From: Sphingomonas sp. PAMC 26621
GTDB lineage: Bacteria; Pseudomonadota; Alphaproteobacteria; Sphingomonadales; Sphingomonadaceae
Reading direction: 5' to 3'
Assembly (NCBI RefSeq): GCF_000251145.1
Contig: NZ_AIDW01000022.1
Span: 54,805-118,804, forward strand
Length of the DNA: 64,000 bases
Part shown: in pieces, positions 10,201-18,864 of the stretch
How the letters are laid out: each line of letters opens with the position of its first letter
How positions within the stretch are numbered: the stretch's first letter is position 1
Program-made: the position numbers and the translations under genes
Notes under the pieces: model-generated
Database searches by the model: none
Seen by the model: the letters and a program-made list of their open reading frames with translations, nothing else
Told to the model about the DNA's origin: nothing

Positions 10201-11209
10201 GATCGACGGCGAGACGATCGTCGTCGCGATCGCGGACACCGGGGTCGGGATCGCCGAGGACCGACAGGGCGCGATTTTCCACGAGTTCGTCCAGGAGGAC
10301 ACCAGCACCTCGCGGCGCCACGGCGGTACCGGGCTCGGCCTTGCGATCTCGAACGAACTCGCGCGGCTGATGGCCGGGACGATCACGCTGACCAGCAAGG
10401 TCGGCGTCGGCACGACGGTGACGCTGCGCGTGCCGCTGATCGTAGCGCCCTCGGCGGCGCCGCCCGTCATGTCGCCCGGGCCAGCGTGCGTCCTCCCCGC
10501 GGTTCCGGGGGCACGCGTCCTCGTGGCGGAGGATCATGATGTCAATCAGGCACTCATTAAGGCAATGCTAACGCGGCTTGGCTACGCTCCTGCCATTGCC
10601 CGTTCGGGGCTCGAAGCGATTGCGATGGTGGAGCGGACTCGCGGGACGGGCGCTCCGTTCGCGCTGGTGTTGATGGACATGCAAATGCCGGAACTCGACG
10701 GAATTGAAGCCACCAGGCACATTCGCGCCAGCGGCGTGACGGCGGACGATCTGCCGATCATCGCGCTGACCGCCAACGCCTATGCAAGCGATGTCGAGAG
10801 TTGTCTCGACGCAGGGATGCAGGGGCATATCGCCAAGCCGGTGCAGATGGGCCAACTCGACGAAACCGTGCGCCGCTGGGCGGTCGGCACGCGCGCGCCT
10901 GCGATCGCCACCGCGCCCGCGACCAGCGCTGACGCCGAATTGCAGGGGCAATTCGATACGCGGGTGCGCAACCTGTTCGCGCTGTACGACGCCACGGTCG
11001 CGCGCGAGTCCTGGGATGCGGCAGCGATCGACGCCTTGCGCCACGCGCTGCATCAGGTCGCCGGGACCGCCGCCTTCTTCGGGCGCGGCGACCTCGGCAC
11101 GCTCGCGAGCCGGATCGACGATGCGCTCGATATCCCCGCCGGAACAGAACGCGATGCGGTGGTGCGCTCCGGCCACGCCCAGTTGCAATGCTTGAAGCAG
11201 GCAGGATAA
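7262..11209 (+). CDS. MASE1-PAS hybrid sensor histidine kinase with receiver and Hpt
   Basis: This roughly 1315-residue protein is a membrane-bound phosphorelay hub. In order it has a MASE1 multi-helix sensor (about residues 20-300), four PAS/PAC repeats (about 310-820, with repeated YVNRAW/YANRAW and DITERK motifs), HisKA with H848 in ANMSHEIRTP, HATPase_c (NLLGNAAKF, DTGVGI, GGTGLGLAI), a receiver with D1139 in VLMDMQMPE, and a C-terminal Hpt-like domain with H1264 in ALHQVAG. The frame is open to a TTG at 7133, but the ATG at 7262 immediately precedes the conserved MASE1 region. A receiver-Hpt gene follows after 4 bases. Confidence 0.92.
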   Translation: MIVHPPQTETLPLSARWSARAGSIVGYAAFAAAIFLLGYVGITLTRGSGTIAALWVPNALLSAAILHGGWRRSGGWIAAALVGFSAANYAVFDPSRTSLFFPLVNVGEAVLGCWLYTRGRRGAHDAARPDMHKINDVARYVVCCSMIAPAVSGLIVAVQLAPPGEWLDLPTWGSWSLADGLGMLITGPVALIAIEAWPRRRQIDRARIPEIVAILLGTAAIALIVFGQTRYPLAFFCLPMMIIAALRLGITGTAAAIFIVSVIATADTLLGSGPMWLLNVTLSTRIHVLQLLLATAFGIGLPFASILSTRDRTRAELKYARDFSDTLLAAMQEAVFRTDAEGRWIFLNRAWETLTGYTVEESLGWSTARLLHPEDRSHAVTHYPRIVSGEIEETSLKQRFFTAGGECRHIEVTLRRLSTPDGRFDGTIGTIRDITAAVATQRALEDSEVRFRRLAEAAPVGIFRAGPDGRLTYVNRAWAMKIGLSVEESLGTGWMKTLVDPDTFTREPAWHGLKPGMVKVRDFAFHGSDGGELWVQSVNSAEFNSDGVLTGYVGAVVDITEQRRARIALAESKRLFETLADLSPAGIYRSNATGGITYANRAWLDVAGLTFEQALGEGWIPAVHPDDLQRLREEWRATVLDERELRTEFRFVRSDGSVCWVETITTSEHDDSGRQVGFIGVNVDITERKATEAALRESSEQLKLLAENATDAVFRMSIDGVCLYVSPSVVDVIGLTPRQLVGRNLLRGFHPDDAEMVIRLHRELGAGIAERRVLAYRLERIDRPGTWTWLESNSGLVRDPVTGEPREIISSVRDITERKRLELELDSARRHAEVAAQAKSSFLANMSHEIRTPMNGVLGFTELLLAEDPRDDQRQKLQMIADSGKAMMRLLNDILDLSKIEAGHVTLASDRVDWHHLARSCARLIKPLTTTAGIALEVEVAPEVPPAVIGDGLRLRQIVLNLLGNAAKFTERGSIRLSVGIDGETIVVAIADTGVGIAEDRQGAIFHEFVQEDTSTSRRHGGTGLGLAISNELARLMAGTITLTSKVGVGTTVTLRVPLIVAPSAAPPVMSPGPACVLPAVPGARVLVAEDHDVNQALIKAMLTRLGYAPAIARSGLEAIAMVERTRGTGAPFALVLMDMQMPELDGIEATRHIRASGVTADDLPIIALTANAYASDVESCLDAGMQGHIAKPVQMGQLDETVRRWAVGTRAPAIATAPATSADAELQGQFDTRVRNLFALYDATVARESWDAAAIDALRHALHQVAGTAAFFGRGDLGTLASRIDDALDIPAGTERDAVVRSGHAQLQCLKQAG

Positions 11210-11213
11210 AATA

Positions 11214-11933
11214 ATGGCCCGGATCGTAATCGTCGACGACGACGAACTGGTCTGCGCGATCGTCGCGCGGACGTTGACCCCGCTCGGCCATGTCGTGCTG
11301 CCCGTGCGCGACGGCGACGACGCGCTCGACAGCCTGTGGGAATCGAGCCCCGACCTGGTGATCCTCGATTGCGCGCTGCCCGGCAAGACCGGGCTCGCGA
11401 TCCTCGGCGAGATGCGGACCTCGGCGATGTTTCGCGGGCTGCCGGTGCTGATCCTGACCGCGCGACGCAGCGACTGGCACGTCAAGATGGCGCTGGAAGC
11501 CGGCGCGAACGCCTATATTCGAAAGCCGTTCGAACCCGCCGACCTGATCGCGCAGGTCGCCGCTTTGCTCTCCCCGCCCGCGCCCGCCAGCACTGCGGCG
11601 GACACGTTGCTCGACTGCGACCGGCTCGCCGACCTACGCGGTGCGGTGGGCGTCGACGATGCCAACCGGTTGCTCGGGATGATGCTGCGCGACATCGCGG
11701 CGCGGACCGAGGCGATCACCGGCGCGCTGGCGCAAGGCGACTTCGTCCGCGCCGAGCGCGAGGCACATGCGTTGCGCGGCGCGAGCAACGGGATCGGCGC
11801 GCTCGATCTCGCGCTGGTCTGCCTGACGATCGAACGCGGCGAATGCCGGTCGAGCGAACGGCTCGAGGGCTGCGCGCTCCGCACGATCGCCGCGATCGAG
11901 CAGGCGCGCACCGCCCCCAGCGCGGCGGGCTGA
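11214..11933 (+). CDS. Response regulator: receiver plus Hpt domain
   Basis: The 239-residue protein has an N-terminal receiver (acidic pocket VDDDE, phosphoacceptor D52 in LDCALPG, conserved K104 in RKPF). A C-terminal Hpt domain has a candidate phosphohistidine H185 in EAHALRGASNG. There is no DNA-binding domain. It is therefore a phosphorelay intermediate, probably shuttling phosphate from the hybrid kinase just upstream to a downstream regulator such as the divergent LuxR-type protein. The 4-base spacing and the AGGA overlapping the kinase stop indicate co-transcription and likely translational coupling. Confidence 0.9.
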   Translation: MARIVIVDDDELVCAIVARTLTPLGHVVLPVRDGDDALDSLWESSPDLVILDCALPGKTGLAILGEMRTSAMFRGLPVLILTARRSDWHVKMALEAGANAYIRKPFEPADLIAQVAALLSPPAPASTAADTLLDCDRLADLRGAVGVDDANRLLGMMLRDIAARTEAITGALAQGDFVRAEREAHALRGASNGIGALDLALVCLTIERGECRSSERLEGCALRTIAAIEQARTAPSAAG

Positions 11934-11952
11934 CGCTCAGCCGTTCAACCGC

Positions 11953-12606
11953 TCAGGCGGTGACGTCGAGCGCCTGCAACGCGAGGATCGCCTGAGTTCG
12001 GTTGGTAACGCCCAGCTTGCGGAAGATCTGCGCGAAATGCGTCTTCACGGTCGTTTCGGCGATCCCCAGTTCATAGGCGATCTGCTTGTTCTGGCTGCCG
12101 TCCGCCGCCGCGCGCAGGACGCGGAACTGCGCCGGCGACAATTCGCCGATCCGCGACGGCGTGATCGCCGCCTCGTCCTCGGGCTCGGTCATTTCGGGCG
12201 GGAACGCATTTCCCCCGCCGAGCAAGGTGCGGATCGATGCGACCATTTCGCTCATCGGCGCGCTCTTGGGGATATAGCCGCTCGCTCCCTCGCGCGCGGC
12301 ACGGCGCATCACCACCGGTTCGTCGGTGCTGCTGACGATCGCGATCGTCGCGCGGGGCTGCAGCCGGCGCAGCATCAGCAACCCGGCGAACCCCTGGACG
12401 TCGGGCAGCATCAGGTCGAGCAGGATCAAGTCGAACCGCCGCTGTTCGGCGGCCGCCACCGCTTCGGCAATGGTCCCGACCTTCACGGTATCGGCACCGG
12501 GCACGACCTGTTCGGTCGCCATGCCAAGCGCAGCGGCACACATCGGATGGTCGTCCGCGATCAATACGGTCTGGGTCAAAGCGATACTCCCCCGGAAATA
12601 TCCCAT
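11953..12606 (-). CDS. NarL/LuxR-family response regulator
   Basis: A 217-residue two-domain transcription regulator: a receiver with acidic ADDH and D64 in LLDLMLPD, and a C-terminal LuxR-type helix-turn-helix (LSPAQFRVL, QNKQIAYELGIAETTVKTH, LGVTNRTQAI). It converges on the kinase/Hpt operon and is the obvious output candidate for that phosphorelay. Start choice is uncertain. The ATG at 12606 has a weak GAGGA 11 bases away. A TTG at 12579, nine codons inside, follows GGGGGAG by 7 bases and begins right before the receiver, so the shorter form may be the real protein. Confidence 0.92.
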   Translation of the reverse strand: MGYFRGSIALTQTVLIADDHPMCAAALGMATEQVVPGADTVKVGTIAEAVAAAEQRRFDLILLDLMLPDVQGFAGLLMLRRLQPRATIAIVSSTDEPVVMRRAAREGASGYIPKSAPMSEMVASIRTLLGGGNAFPPEMTEPEDEAAITPSRIGELSPAQFRVLRAAADGSQNKQIAYELGIAETTVKTHFAQIFRKLGVTNRTQAILALQALDVTA

Positions 12607-12664
12607 TTATAGTCGATCCTCGGCCCAAATATCACGATTTTTCGTAATTCCTGTGTGACGATCG

Positions 12665-14071
12665 ATGGGTTTGTCATGCTACCCCCAAAATGTGACAAGA
12701 GCTACACCTTCGATACAGGCCGCGGCGATCGTTCTGCTGCTGGTGCTCGCGGTCCACCTCGCGGTGTTCTGGCCCGGGATCATGACCTGGGACGCGATCC
12801 GTCAATATGGCCAGGCGGTCAGCGGCCAATATGACGACTGGCACCCACCCGCGATGAACTGGCTGTGGCACCAATTGCGCCACGTCGCGGACGGACCGGC
12901 GCCGATGCTCGTGCTGCAGGCCTCGCTGTACTGGGGCGGAACGCTGCTGTTGCTGCTCGCCGCGCTGCGTCGCGGCCGGCGGGGTGCCGCGGTGACGATC
13001 GGGGTGCTCGCCCTGTCGCCGATCGCGCTCGTGCTGGTCGGCACGATCCTCAAGGACAGCCTGTTCGCCGGCGCGCTGCTCCTCGCCGCCGGGCTGCTCG
13101 CGATCGCGCCGCCCGGCGCGCGCTGGCCCCGCATCGTGGCAGCGCTGGTGCTGGTGGCGGCGGCGACGCTGCGCTTCAACGCGGTGCCCGCCTGCCTGCC
13201 GCTGCTCGTCGCGCTCTGCCCGGCGGCGTGGCGCGCGACGCTGCCCCGGCTTGCCGCGATCAGCGTGCTCGCCGCCGTCCCGCTCGTCCTAGCGCTGCCG
13301 CTTGCAAACGCCGCGCTACATGCAGAGCGGAGCGGGGTCGAACTGTCGCTGGTGATCTACGATCTCGCCGGGACCGGCCGGTTCAGCCATGCAGACACCT
13401 TCCCGCCGCTCGCCGCGCGGGATCCGGTCGCGGTCAACCGCGGCTGTTATTCACCGATTTCGTGGGACAGCTATGCCTGGTGGGGCCCCGCCCCCTGCCC
13501 GATCGGCTTCGCCGCCTTGCGCGCGCCGCTCGCGACGAAGCCCGGCCCCTATGGCTGGTGGCTTGCGGCGCTGGCGGCGCACCCGGTCGCCTATCTCGAG
13601 CATCGGCTGACGCATTTCGATCGCAACACGCGCTTTCTCGTCCACGATGCCGACCTGCCCGTTCTGTCACTAGAGTCCGACCCGAACCGCTGGGGCTATG
13701 CGGTCGCCCCCAACCCGGTTCGCACGTGGACTTCGACGCTGGCAGTGGCGAGCGTCGCCACGCCGCTCGGCTGGCCGGCGTGCTGGATCGCGCTTGCATT
13801 CGGGCTGGTCGTGCTGCGCCCGTCGCTGCGTGATGGCGGGGTCGCGCCCGCGCTGGCGTGGTCGGCGCTGCTCTATGCGCTGAGCTATCTGCCGCTCAGC
13901 GTCGCCTCCGAAGTCCGCTATCACTTCTGGACGATCGCCGCGACCGGCGTGGCGGCGGCGCTGCTGCTCGGCCAGCGCGCGACATGGGCGGTGCCACGCT
14001 GGCGGCAAGCGCTCGCGGTCGTGCCGTTCGCCGCGATCCTGCTGGGCAGCATCGCGGCGCGGCTGGTTTGA
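12665..14071 (+). CDS. Polytopic membrane protein, GT-C glycosyltransferase-like
   Basis: The 468-residue protein has roughly ten hydrophobic segments and no soluble domain. An early periplasmic-loop motif, PGIMTWDAIRQYGQ followed by DWHPP, resembles the acidic first-loop signature of lipid-linked-sugar GT-C glycosyltransferases (the family that includes PMT/ArnT-type enzymes). If so, it would transfer a sugar from a polyprenyl-phosphate donor at the outer face of the inner membrane. The assignment rests on topology and the acidic motif only, and another multi-TM family is possible. It is divergent from the LuxR-type regulator, with only 58 bases between the starts. Confidence 0.6.
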   Translation: MGLSCYPQNVTRATPSIQAAAIVLLLVLAVHLAVFWPGIMTWDAIRQYGQAVSGQYDDWHPPAMNWLWHQLRHVADGPAPMLVLQASLYWGGTLLLLLAALRRGRRGAAVTIGVLALSPIALVLVGTILKDSLFAGALLLAAGLLAIAPPGARWPRIVAALVLVAAATLRFNAVPACLPLLVALCPAAWRATLPRLAAISVLAAVPLVLALPLANAALHAERSGVELSLVIYDLAGTGRFSHADTFPPLAARDPVAVNRGCYSPISWDSYAWWGPAPCPIGFAALRAPLATKPGPYGWWLAALAAHPVAYLEHRLTHFDRNTRFLVHDADLPVLSLESDPNRWGYAVAPNPVRTWTSTLAVASVATPLGWPACWIALAFGLVVLRPSLRDGGVAPALAWSALLYALSYLPLSVASEVRYHFWTIAATGVAAALLLGQRATWAVPRWRQALAVVPFAAILLGSIAARLV

Positions 14072-14078
14072 CGCTAAA

Positions 14079-14474
14079 TCAGCGCCCCTTGGCGGGGGTT
14101 GCGGCGGCGGCGGCTGCCTGACTCTTGGCGATGCCCTGCATCATCTCGGCGGTCGCGACCTGCTTCGTTTGAAGCGCGCGCGCGCAATTGGTCATCGTCG
14201 TCGCGATATCCTTGCCCAGCGGCTCCTTGCCGACGGCAACCACCGCGCTGCGGAACTTTTCAGGCGACAGCTTGGCATCGACCCGTCCGAGATAATAGGT
14301 CACCGTCAGGATCGCGACCTGCTTCTTTTTCGCATCCGGCTCCTTCTCCGCGAAGACGTTGCTGACCAGCAGGCAGCGGACGTCGGGATCGGCGGTCGGC
14401 GTCTGCGCCGATGCGGCCGCAGGGAGCAGCGCGAGCGAGAGAACCAGCGAGAGAGGGGCAATGTGGCGGCGCAA
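14079..14474 (-). CDS. Small secreted protein of unknown function
   Basis: A predicted 131-residue exported protein has a signal peptide (LVLSLALLPAAASAQTP) and a mature region rich in Ala/Lys containing one cysteine in DVRCLLVSN and another in MTNCARAL. These could form a disulphide in the periplasm. The start is probably the TTG at 14474, which follows GGAG by 7 bases and directly precedes the signal peptide; there is no ATG in a sensible place. The 3' end nearly touches the convergent GT-C-like gene. No family is recognised. Confidence 0.7.
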   Translation of the reverse strand: MRRHIAPLSLVLSLALLPAAASAQTPTADPDVRCLLVSNVFAEKEPDAKKKQVAILTVTYYLGRVDAKLSPEKFRSAVVAVGKEPLGKDIATTMTNCARALQTKQVATAEMMQGIAKSQAAAAAATPAKGR

Positions 14475-14644
14475 GGGAATTCTCCGAACAGACACATGGA
14501 GCAAACACCATGCTGGACGCGCCCTTAGCCCGGTTTCCGCGTCGACGGCAATGCGGACCAACGCGCGCCCGGCGCGTCCTGGCGAGACCGCCGGTCGCCG
14601 ACTGACAGCCGAGGACTGCCGTGTCTGATGGGGTGTGAAATCTC

Positions 14645-14721
14645 TGGTCGGGGCGACAGGATTCGAACCTGCGACCCCCACACCCCCAGTGTGATGCGCT
14701 ACCAGGCTGCGCTACGCCCCG
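14645..14721 (-). tRNA. tRNA-Pro (anticodon GGG)
   Basis: Read on the minus strand, 77 bases fold as a complete cloverleaf. The acceptor stem CGGGGCG pairs with CGCCCCG, the D-arm GCGC pairs with GCGC, the anticodon stem is TCACA/TGTGG with loop CTGGGGG (anticodon GGG), and the T-arm is GCAGG-TTCGAAT-CCTGT. The CCA end is encoded. It decodes CCC and CCU proline codons. Confidence 0.96.
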
Positions 14722-14764
14722 ACCGAGGGAGGCGCGTCTAGGCCGAGAATGCGGCGGATGCAAG

Positions 14765-15460
14765 TCACTTGAATTGCCCCAATGGCAATAAGCGGTTGGC
14801 AAGCGCCTGGACCACGCGCGGATCGCCCGATTTGAGCGGCGTGATGAGCAGCGCCGCGCGCCGCTGGAGGATTCGGTCGAGCGCGGTCGGAGTCGCGCCG
14901 CGCGCGGCGGTTTCGGCAAGCGTCGCGCCGACCGGGTCCTTCGGGTCGATCGCGAGCCGCAGCAACGCCGCCAGCCCGGGGAACAACGCGCGCTGCCCGC
15001 CGAGCGCCACCGCACGGTCGAGCGCCTCGAGCCCAGACGCCTTGCGCGCCCCGAGCGCACCGCGCGCCATCAACTGGCCGAGCGACTTGACCGCGCTCAG
15101 GTGCCACGCCCCGAGCGCCGCCTGCGCCTCGGCATCGCGCGGGTTGCGCGCGGTGATCGCCTCGAACTGCGCCTTAGCGGACAGCGCATCGGCGCGGCTG
15201 TTGGTCAGTTTCGCGCGGTAGCTCGTCGCCATCGCACGCGTGAGCTGCGCCTCGGCATCGCCCGGCGCGTGCGCGAGCGTCGCTGCGGCGGTCGCCTCGA
15301 CATTGGCGATCTGTCGCAGCGCGCTCGGTTTGTCCTGCGCGACAAAGGCGGTCTGCGTCAGCGTCTCCCGGCTGGTCTCGGCGAACGCAGCATTGAAGGG
15401 TCCTGCCGCCGCGGCGCTCACGAGAACGGCACCGAGGCACGCAACTGACTGTTTCTTCAT
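14765..15460 (-). CDS. Secreted TPR-like protein, unknown function
   Basis: A 231-residue exported protein has a signal peptide ([20 protein letters not shown]) and an all-helical mature region. It shows TPR-like periodicity ([18 protein letters not shown], then [20 protein letters not shown]). The repeats suggest a periplasmic scaffold or adaptor. There is no catalytic motif and no close family I can name. It ends 44 bases before the tRNA-Pro gene on the same strand. Confidence 0.78.
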   Translation of the reverse strand: MKKQSVACLGAVLVSAAAAGPFNAAFAETSRETLTQTAFVAQDKPSALRQIANVEATAAATLAHAPGDAEAQLTRAMATSYRAKLTNSRADALSAKAQFEAITARNPRDAEAQAALGAWHLSAVKSLGQLMARGALGARKASGLEALDRAVALGGQRALFPGLAALLRLAIDPKDPVGATLAETAARGATPTALDRILQRRAALLITPLKSGDPRVVQALANRLLPLGQFK

Positions 15461-15514
15461 ACGATTCGCTACGCCTTTTCACTCGCCATCGCACCATCAT
15501 GGCAAGCTAACGAA

Positions 15515-15826
15515 TCATTCACCAGTTAGGGTGCGCCAGAAAGTCCCGTCCCACGCCTTGACGCTCATCTCGACCACGCCGAGATCGCGGATCGCGCGGC
15601 CGAACACCTTCGAATGCTCCGCCGCGCCATGCGCCGCGAGCGCCTCGGGCGAGGCCCAGCGTTCCGCGATGCGGATCACGTCCGGGTCGGCGACGTCGAA
15701 CGCGAAGCTGTAGGCCTCGCACCCGTCTTCCTCGTTCACGCGCGCGACATGCGCGGCGAGCAGGTCGGTGATTTTCGCCGCATCGCCGGGCGCGGTGCGA
15801 ATGTGTCCGAGAACGAGGATTGTCAT
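15515..15826 (-). CDS. ABM-domain (YgiN-like) quinol monooxygenase family protein
   Basis: A 103-residue single-domain protein of the antibiotic-biosynthesis-monooxygenase fold. It starts MTILVLGHIRTAPGDAAKI, with the family features DGCEAYSFAFD, IRIAERWASPEAL and AAHGAAEHSKVF. Members act as small cofactor-free monooxygenases on quinols or as heme/aldehyde-handling proteins; the substrate here cannot be read from sequence. The ATG at 15826 follows GGAG by 8 bases, so the longer open frame upstream is not used. Confidence 0.88.
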   Translation of the reverse strand: MTILVLGHIRTAPGDAAKITDLLAAHVARVNEEDGCEAYSFAFDVADPDVIRIAERWASPEALAAHGAAEHSKVFGRAIRDLGVVEMSVKAWDGTFWRTLTGE

Positions 15827-15964
15827 GGTCGCGTCTCCAAAAGTCATGATCCGTTGCACCGAAGCGCATGAGATGATAGCGCGCGCCGCTTGTAGCGGGG
15901 TGTCTTCATCCCGCAATCCCGCTTGCCGATTGGCGCTGGCGGGCCAGTTTTACCAAGGTAGCCC

Positions 15965-16306
15965 ATGTTCGCCACCCCCGCCTTCGCCCAGACTACAGGT
16001 GCCGCCTCCGGCTCCGACGGCTTTCTGTCGCTGCTCGTCAATTTCGGCCCGCTGCTGCTGGTGTTCGTCGCCTTCTACTTCATGATCCTGCGCCCGCAGC
16101 AGTTGCGCGCGCGCAACCAGGCCGCGGCGATCAATGCGGTCAAGAAGGGCGATTCGGTCGTCACCGCGGGCGGTATCGTCGGCAAGGTGACCAAGGTCGA
16201 GGACCGCTTCGTCGAGGTCGAGATCGCGCCCACCACGCGCATCCGCGTCGTCAAGGCGACCCTCGCCGAAGTGACGCCGCTCGGCTCCAAGCCCGCGAAC
16301 GACTGA
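15965..16306 (+). CDS. yajC: Preprotein translocase subunit YajC
   Basis: The 113-residue protein has one N-terminal membrane helix (about residues 22-42, LLVNFGPLLLVFVAFYFMIL) followed by the family signature RPQQLRARNQ and a basic cytosolic domain with GDSVVTAGGIVGKVTKV. YajC joins SecD and SecF in the Sec holotranslocon. It is the first gene of a yajC-secD-secF operon, with 4 bases to secD. Confidence 0.96.
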   Translation: MFATPAFAQTTGAASGSDGFLSLLVNFGPLLLVFVAFYFMILRPQQLRARNQAAAINAVKKGDSVVTAGGIVGKVTKVEDRFVEVEIAPTTRIRVVKATLAEVTPLGSKPAND

Positions 16307-16310
16307 TCCG

Positions 16311-17897
16311 ATGCTCGATTTTCCCCGCTGGAAGGTCATTTCGATCTTCGCTTTCCTCGCCGCGCTGATGGCGCTGGCGATCCCGAGCTTCCTGCCCGAG
16401 TCGGTCACCGACCGCTGGGGCGCGTTCCCGCATCCGCGGGTCAACAAGGGGCTCGATCTGGCGGGGGGCAGCTATCTGCTGCTCGAGGCGAATACCGACG
16501 AGCTGGTCAAGAACCGGCTCGAGGCGATGCGCGAGCAGATCGTCTCGCAAATGGCGCTCAGTCCCGCGATACCGATCGGCGACATCGCGACCGACAACGG
16601 CAAGCTCAGCTTCATGCTGCGCAACGTCACCCAGCTCGATGCCGCGCGCGAGCGCCTCAACAAGCTGACCGGCGGGGTCGGCCTGACCGGGCAGCGCGAC
16701 TGGGACCTGCAGGTGGTCGATTCGTCGCGCGTCGTGATGACCCCGACCGAGGCGGGCATCAACGCCTCGATCAAGGAAGCGATGGCGACCGCGACCGACG
16801 TCGTGCGGACCCGCATCGACAAGCTCGGCACCAAGGAGCCGACGATCGTCGGCCAGGGCACCAGCCGGATCGTCGTTCAGGTTCCGGGTCTCAAGGACCC
16901 CCGCGCGCTGCGCGAGCTGATCGGCAAGACCGCCAAGCTCGAATTCAAGATGGTCGCGGACCAGCCTTACACCCCGGGCGGGATCATCCCGGCGGGCACG
17001 CAGGCGCTCCCCTATCCGGAGGGCGGCCCCGGCGCGAAGATCCTCGTCAAGCGTCAGGCGATCCTGACCGGCGACCAGCTGCTGACCGCCAAACAGGCGT
17101 TCAAGCAGGAGGACAACGCCCCGATCGTCGACTTCAGCTTCAACTCGGACGGCGGGCGCAAGTTCGCCGAAGTGACGCAGGCGAACACCGGCAAGCGCTT
17201 CGCGGTGATCGTCGACGATGCGGTCATCTCGGCCCCGCGCATCAACACGCCGATCCTCGGCGGTGCAGGCTATATCGAGGGTTCGTTCACGGTCGAATCC
17301 GCGAACAATCTCGCGATTGCGCTGAGCTCGGGCAAATTGCCGATCTCGCTCAAGATCGTCGAGGAACGCACCGTCGGCCCCGACCTCGGGCAGGAATCGA
17401 TCAACGCGGGCGTCCGCGCTTCGGCGATCGCGGTCATTCTGGTGATCGTGTTCATGATCGCGACCTATGGCCGCTTCGGTTTCTATGCGGACTATGCGGT
17501 CATCATCAACGTGGTGGTCATCATGGGGGTGCTGGCGCTGCTCAACGGCACGCTGACCCTCCCGGGGATCGCCGGCTTCGTGCTGACGATCGGCACCGCG
17601 GTCGACGCGAACGTGCTGATCAACGAGCGTATCCGCGAGGAACGCCGGCGTGGCCGCAGCGTGATCCAGTCGGTCGAGCTGGGCTATAAGGAAGCGAGCC
17701 GGACGATCTTCGAGGCGAACGCGACGCATGCCATCTCGGGTGTCATCATGCTGATGCTCGGTTCGGGTCCGGTGAAGGGCTTCGCGGTCGTGCTGCTGAT
17801 CGGCATCATCACCTCGGTGTTCACCTCGGTGACGTTCACCCGGATGCTCGTGGTGTTGTGGATTCGCCGCAACCGCCCGACCGAAATCAACATTTGA
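16311..17897 (+). CDS. secD: Protein translocase subunit SecD
   Basis: The 528-residue protein has an N-terminal membrane helix, the large periplasmic P1 region containing GLDLAGGSYLLLE, and a C-terminal block of five membrane helices. The SecD signatures are IVEERTVGPDLGQ, TLPGIAGFVLTIGTAVDANV and LINERIREERRRG. With SecF it uses the proton gradient to pull exported proteins through SecYEG on the periplasmic side. Length and architecture are normal. Confidence 0.97.
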   Translation: MLDFPRWKVISIFAFLAALMALAIPSFLPESVTDRWGAFPHPRVNKGLDLAGGSYLLLEANTDELVKNRLEAMREQIVSQMALSPAIPIGDIATDNGKLSFMLRNVTQLDAARERLNKLTGGVGLTGQRDWDLQVVDSSRVVMTPTEAGINASIKEAMATATDVVRTRIDKLGTKEPTIVGQGTSRIVVQVPGLKDPRALRELIGKTAKLEFKMVADQPYTPGGIIPAGTQALPYPEGGPGAKILVKRQAILTGDQLLTAKQAFKQEDNAPIVDFSFNSDGGRKFAEVTQANTGKRFAVIVDDAVISAPRINTPILGGAGYIEGSFTVESANNLAIALSSGKLPISLKIVEERTVGPDLGQESINAGVRASAIAVILVIVFMIATYGRFGFYADYAVIINVVVIMGVLALLNGTLTLPGIAGFVLTIGTAVDANVLINERIREERRRGRSVIQSVELGYKEASRTIFEANATHAISGVIMLMLGSGPVKGFAVVLLIGIITSVFTSVTFTRMLVVLWIRRNRPTEINI

Positions 17898-17910
17898 TCG
17901 GCCAGACACC

Positions 17911-18864
17911 ATGCGCCTCCTGAAAATCGTTCCCGACAACACCAACCTCCCCTTCGTCTCGCTGCGCAAATGGGCGTTCGGGCTGACCATGCTGCTGTCG
18001 ATCGCCGCGATCGGCCTCGTCTTCGCGCGCGGGCTCAACCTCGGCGTCGATTTCGTCGGCGGCCTGATGATCGAGGAGAAGTTCGCCTCTCCGCCGTCGC
18101 TTGACAAGCTGCGCAGCACGATCGACCGGCTCGAGCTGGGCGAGGCACGGCTCCAGACGGTCGGCAACGACAATACCATCTCGATCAAGCTGCCCCCGCC
18201 GCAGAGCAGCGACGAGGGTGCCGCCAACCGCATCGTCCAGCAGGTCCAGTCCGCGATCACGCGCGACTTCCCCGATGCGCGGTTCTCGCGGCAGGATTCG
18301 GTCAGCGGCAAGGTCTCGGGCGAGCTGATCTGGAAGGGCATCCTCGCGGTTGTGCTCGCGGTCGTCGGGATCGGCCTGTTCGCGATCTTCCGGTTCGAAT
18401 GGCAGTTCGGCGTCTCGACCGTCGTCGCGATCGTCCACGACGTGCTGATGACGCTCGGCTTCTTCGCGCTGACGCGGTTCGAGTTCGACCTCAACATCGT
18501 CGCCGCAGTGCTGACGATCATCGGTTACTCGATCAACGACAAGATCGTCATCGACGATCGCATCCGCGAGAACATGCGCCGCTATCGCAAGATGGACATG
18601 TCGGGGATCGTCGATCTCTCGGTCAACGAGACGCTCCCGCGCACCGTGATGACCTCGGTCACGATCCTGCTCGCGCTGTTCGCGCTGCTGATCTTCGGTG
18701 GCCCGGTGCTGCGCGGCTTCACCGCGGCGATGATCCTCGGCATCTTCGTCGGGACCTATTCGTCGATCTACGTGTCGTCGTCGCTGCTGATCACGCTGGG
18801 CCTGCGCCCCGATCCGAGCCTCGCCGAGCCGGTCGCTACGCCAAAGCCGGCCAAGCCGCGCTGA
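17911..18864 (+). CDS. secF: Protein translocase subunit SecF
   Basis: The 317-residue protein has six membrane helices and the SecF signatures GLNLGVDFVGG near residue 44, then LTIIGYSINDKIVIDDRIRE and VDLSVNETLPRTVMTSVT. It forms the SecDF complex. The gene follows secD by 13 bases. Its stop codon overlaps the start of the next gene in TGATG, so the Mth938-like protein is translationally coupled to the Sec operon. Confidence 0.97.
   Translation: MRLLKIVPDNTNLPFVSLRKWAFGLTMLLSIAAIGLVFARGLNLGVDFVGGLMIEEKFASPPSLDKLRSTIDRLELGEARLQTVGNDNTISIKLPPPQSSDEGAANRIVQQVQSAITRDFPDARFSRQDSVSGKVSGELIWKGILAVVLAVVGIGLFAIFRFEWQFGVSTVVAIVHDVLMTLGFFALTRFEFDLNIVAAVLTIIGYSINDKIVIDDRIRENMRRYRKMDMSGIVDLSVNETLPRTVMTSVTILLALFALLIFGGPVLRGFTAAMILGIFVGTYSSIYVSSSLLITLGLRPDPSLAEPVATPKPAKPR

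Noticed and set aside
16251..18521. 756-codon open frame on the minus strand opposite secD-secF
   Set aside because: It is a mirror frame of strongly conserved genes in GC-rich DNA; its translation is Arg/Asp-rich with no domain.
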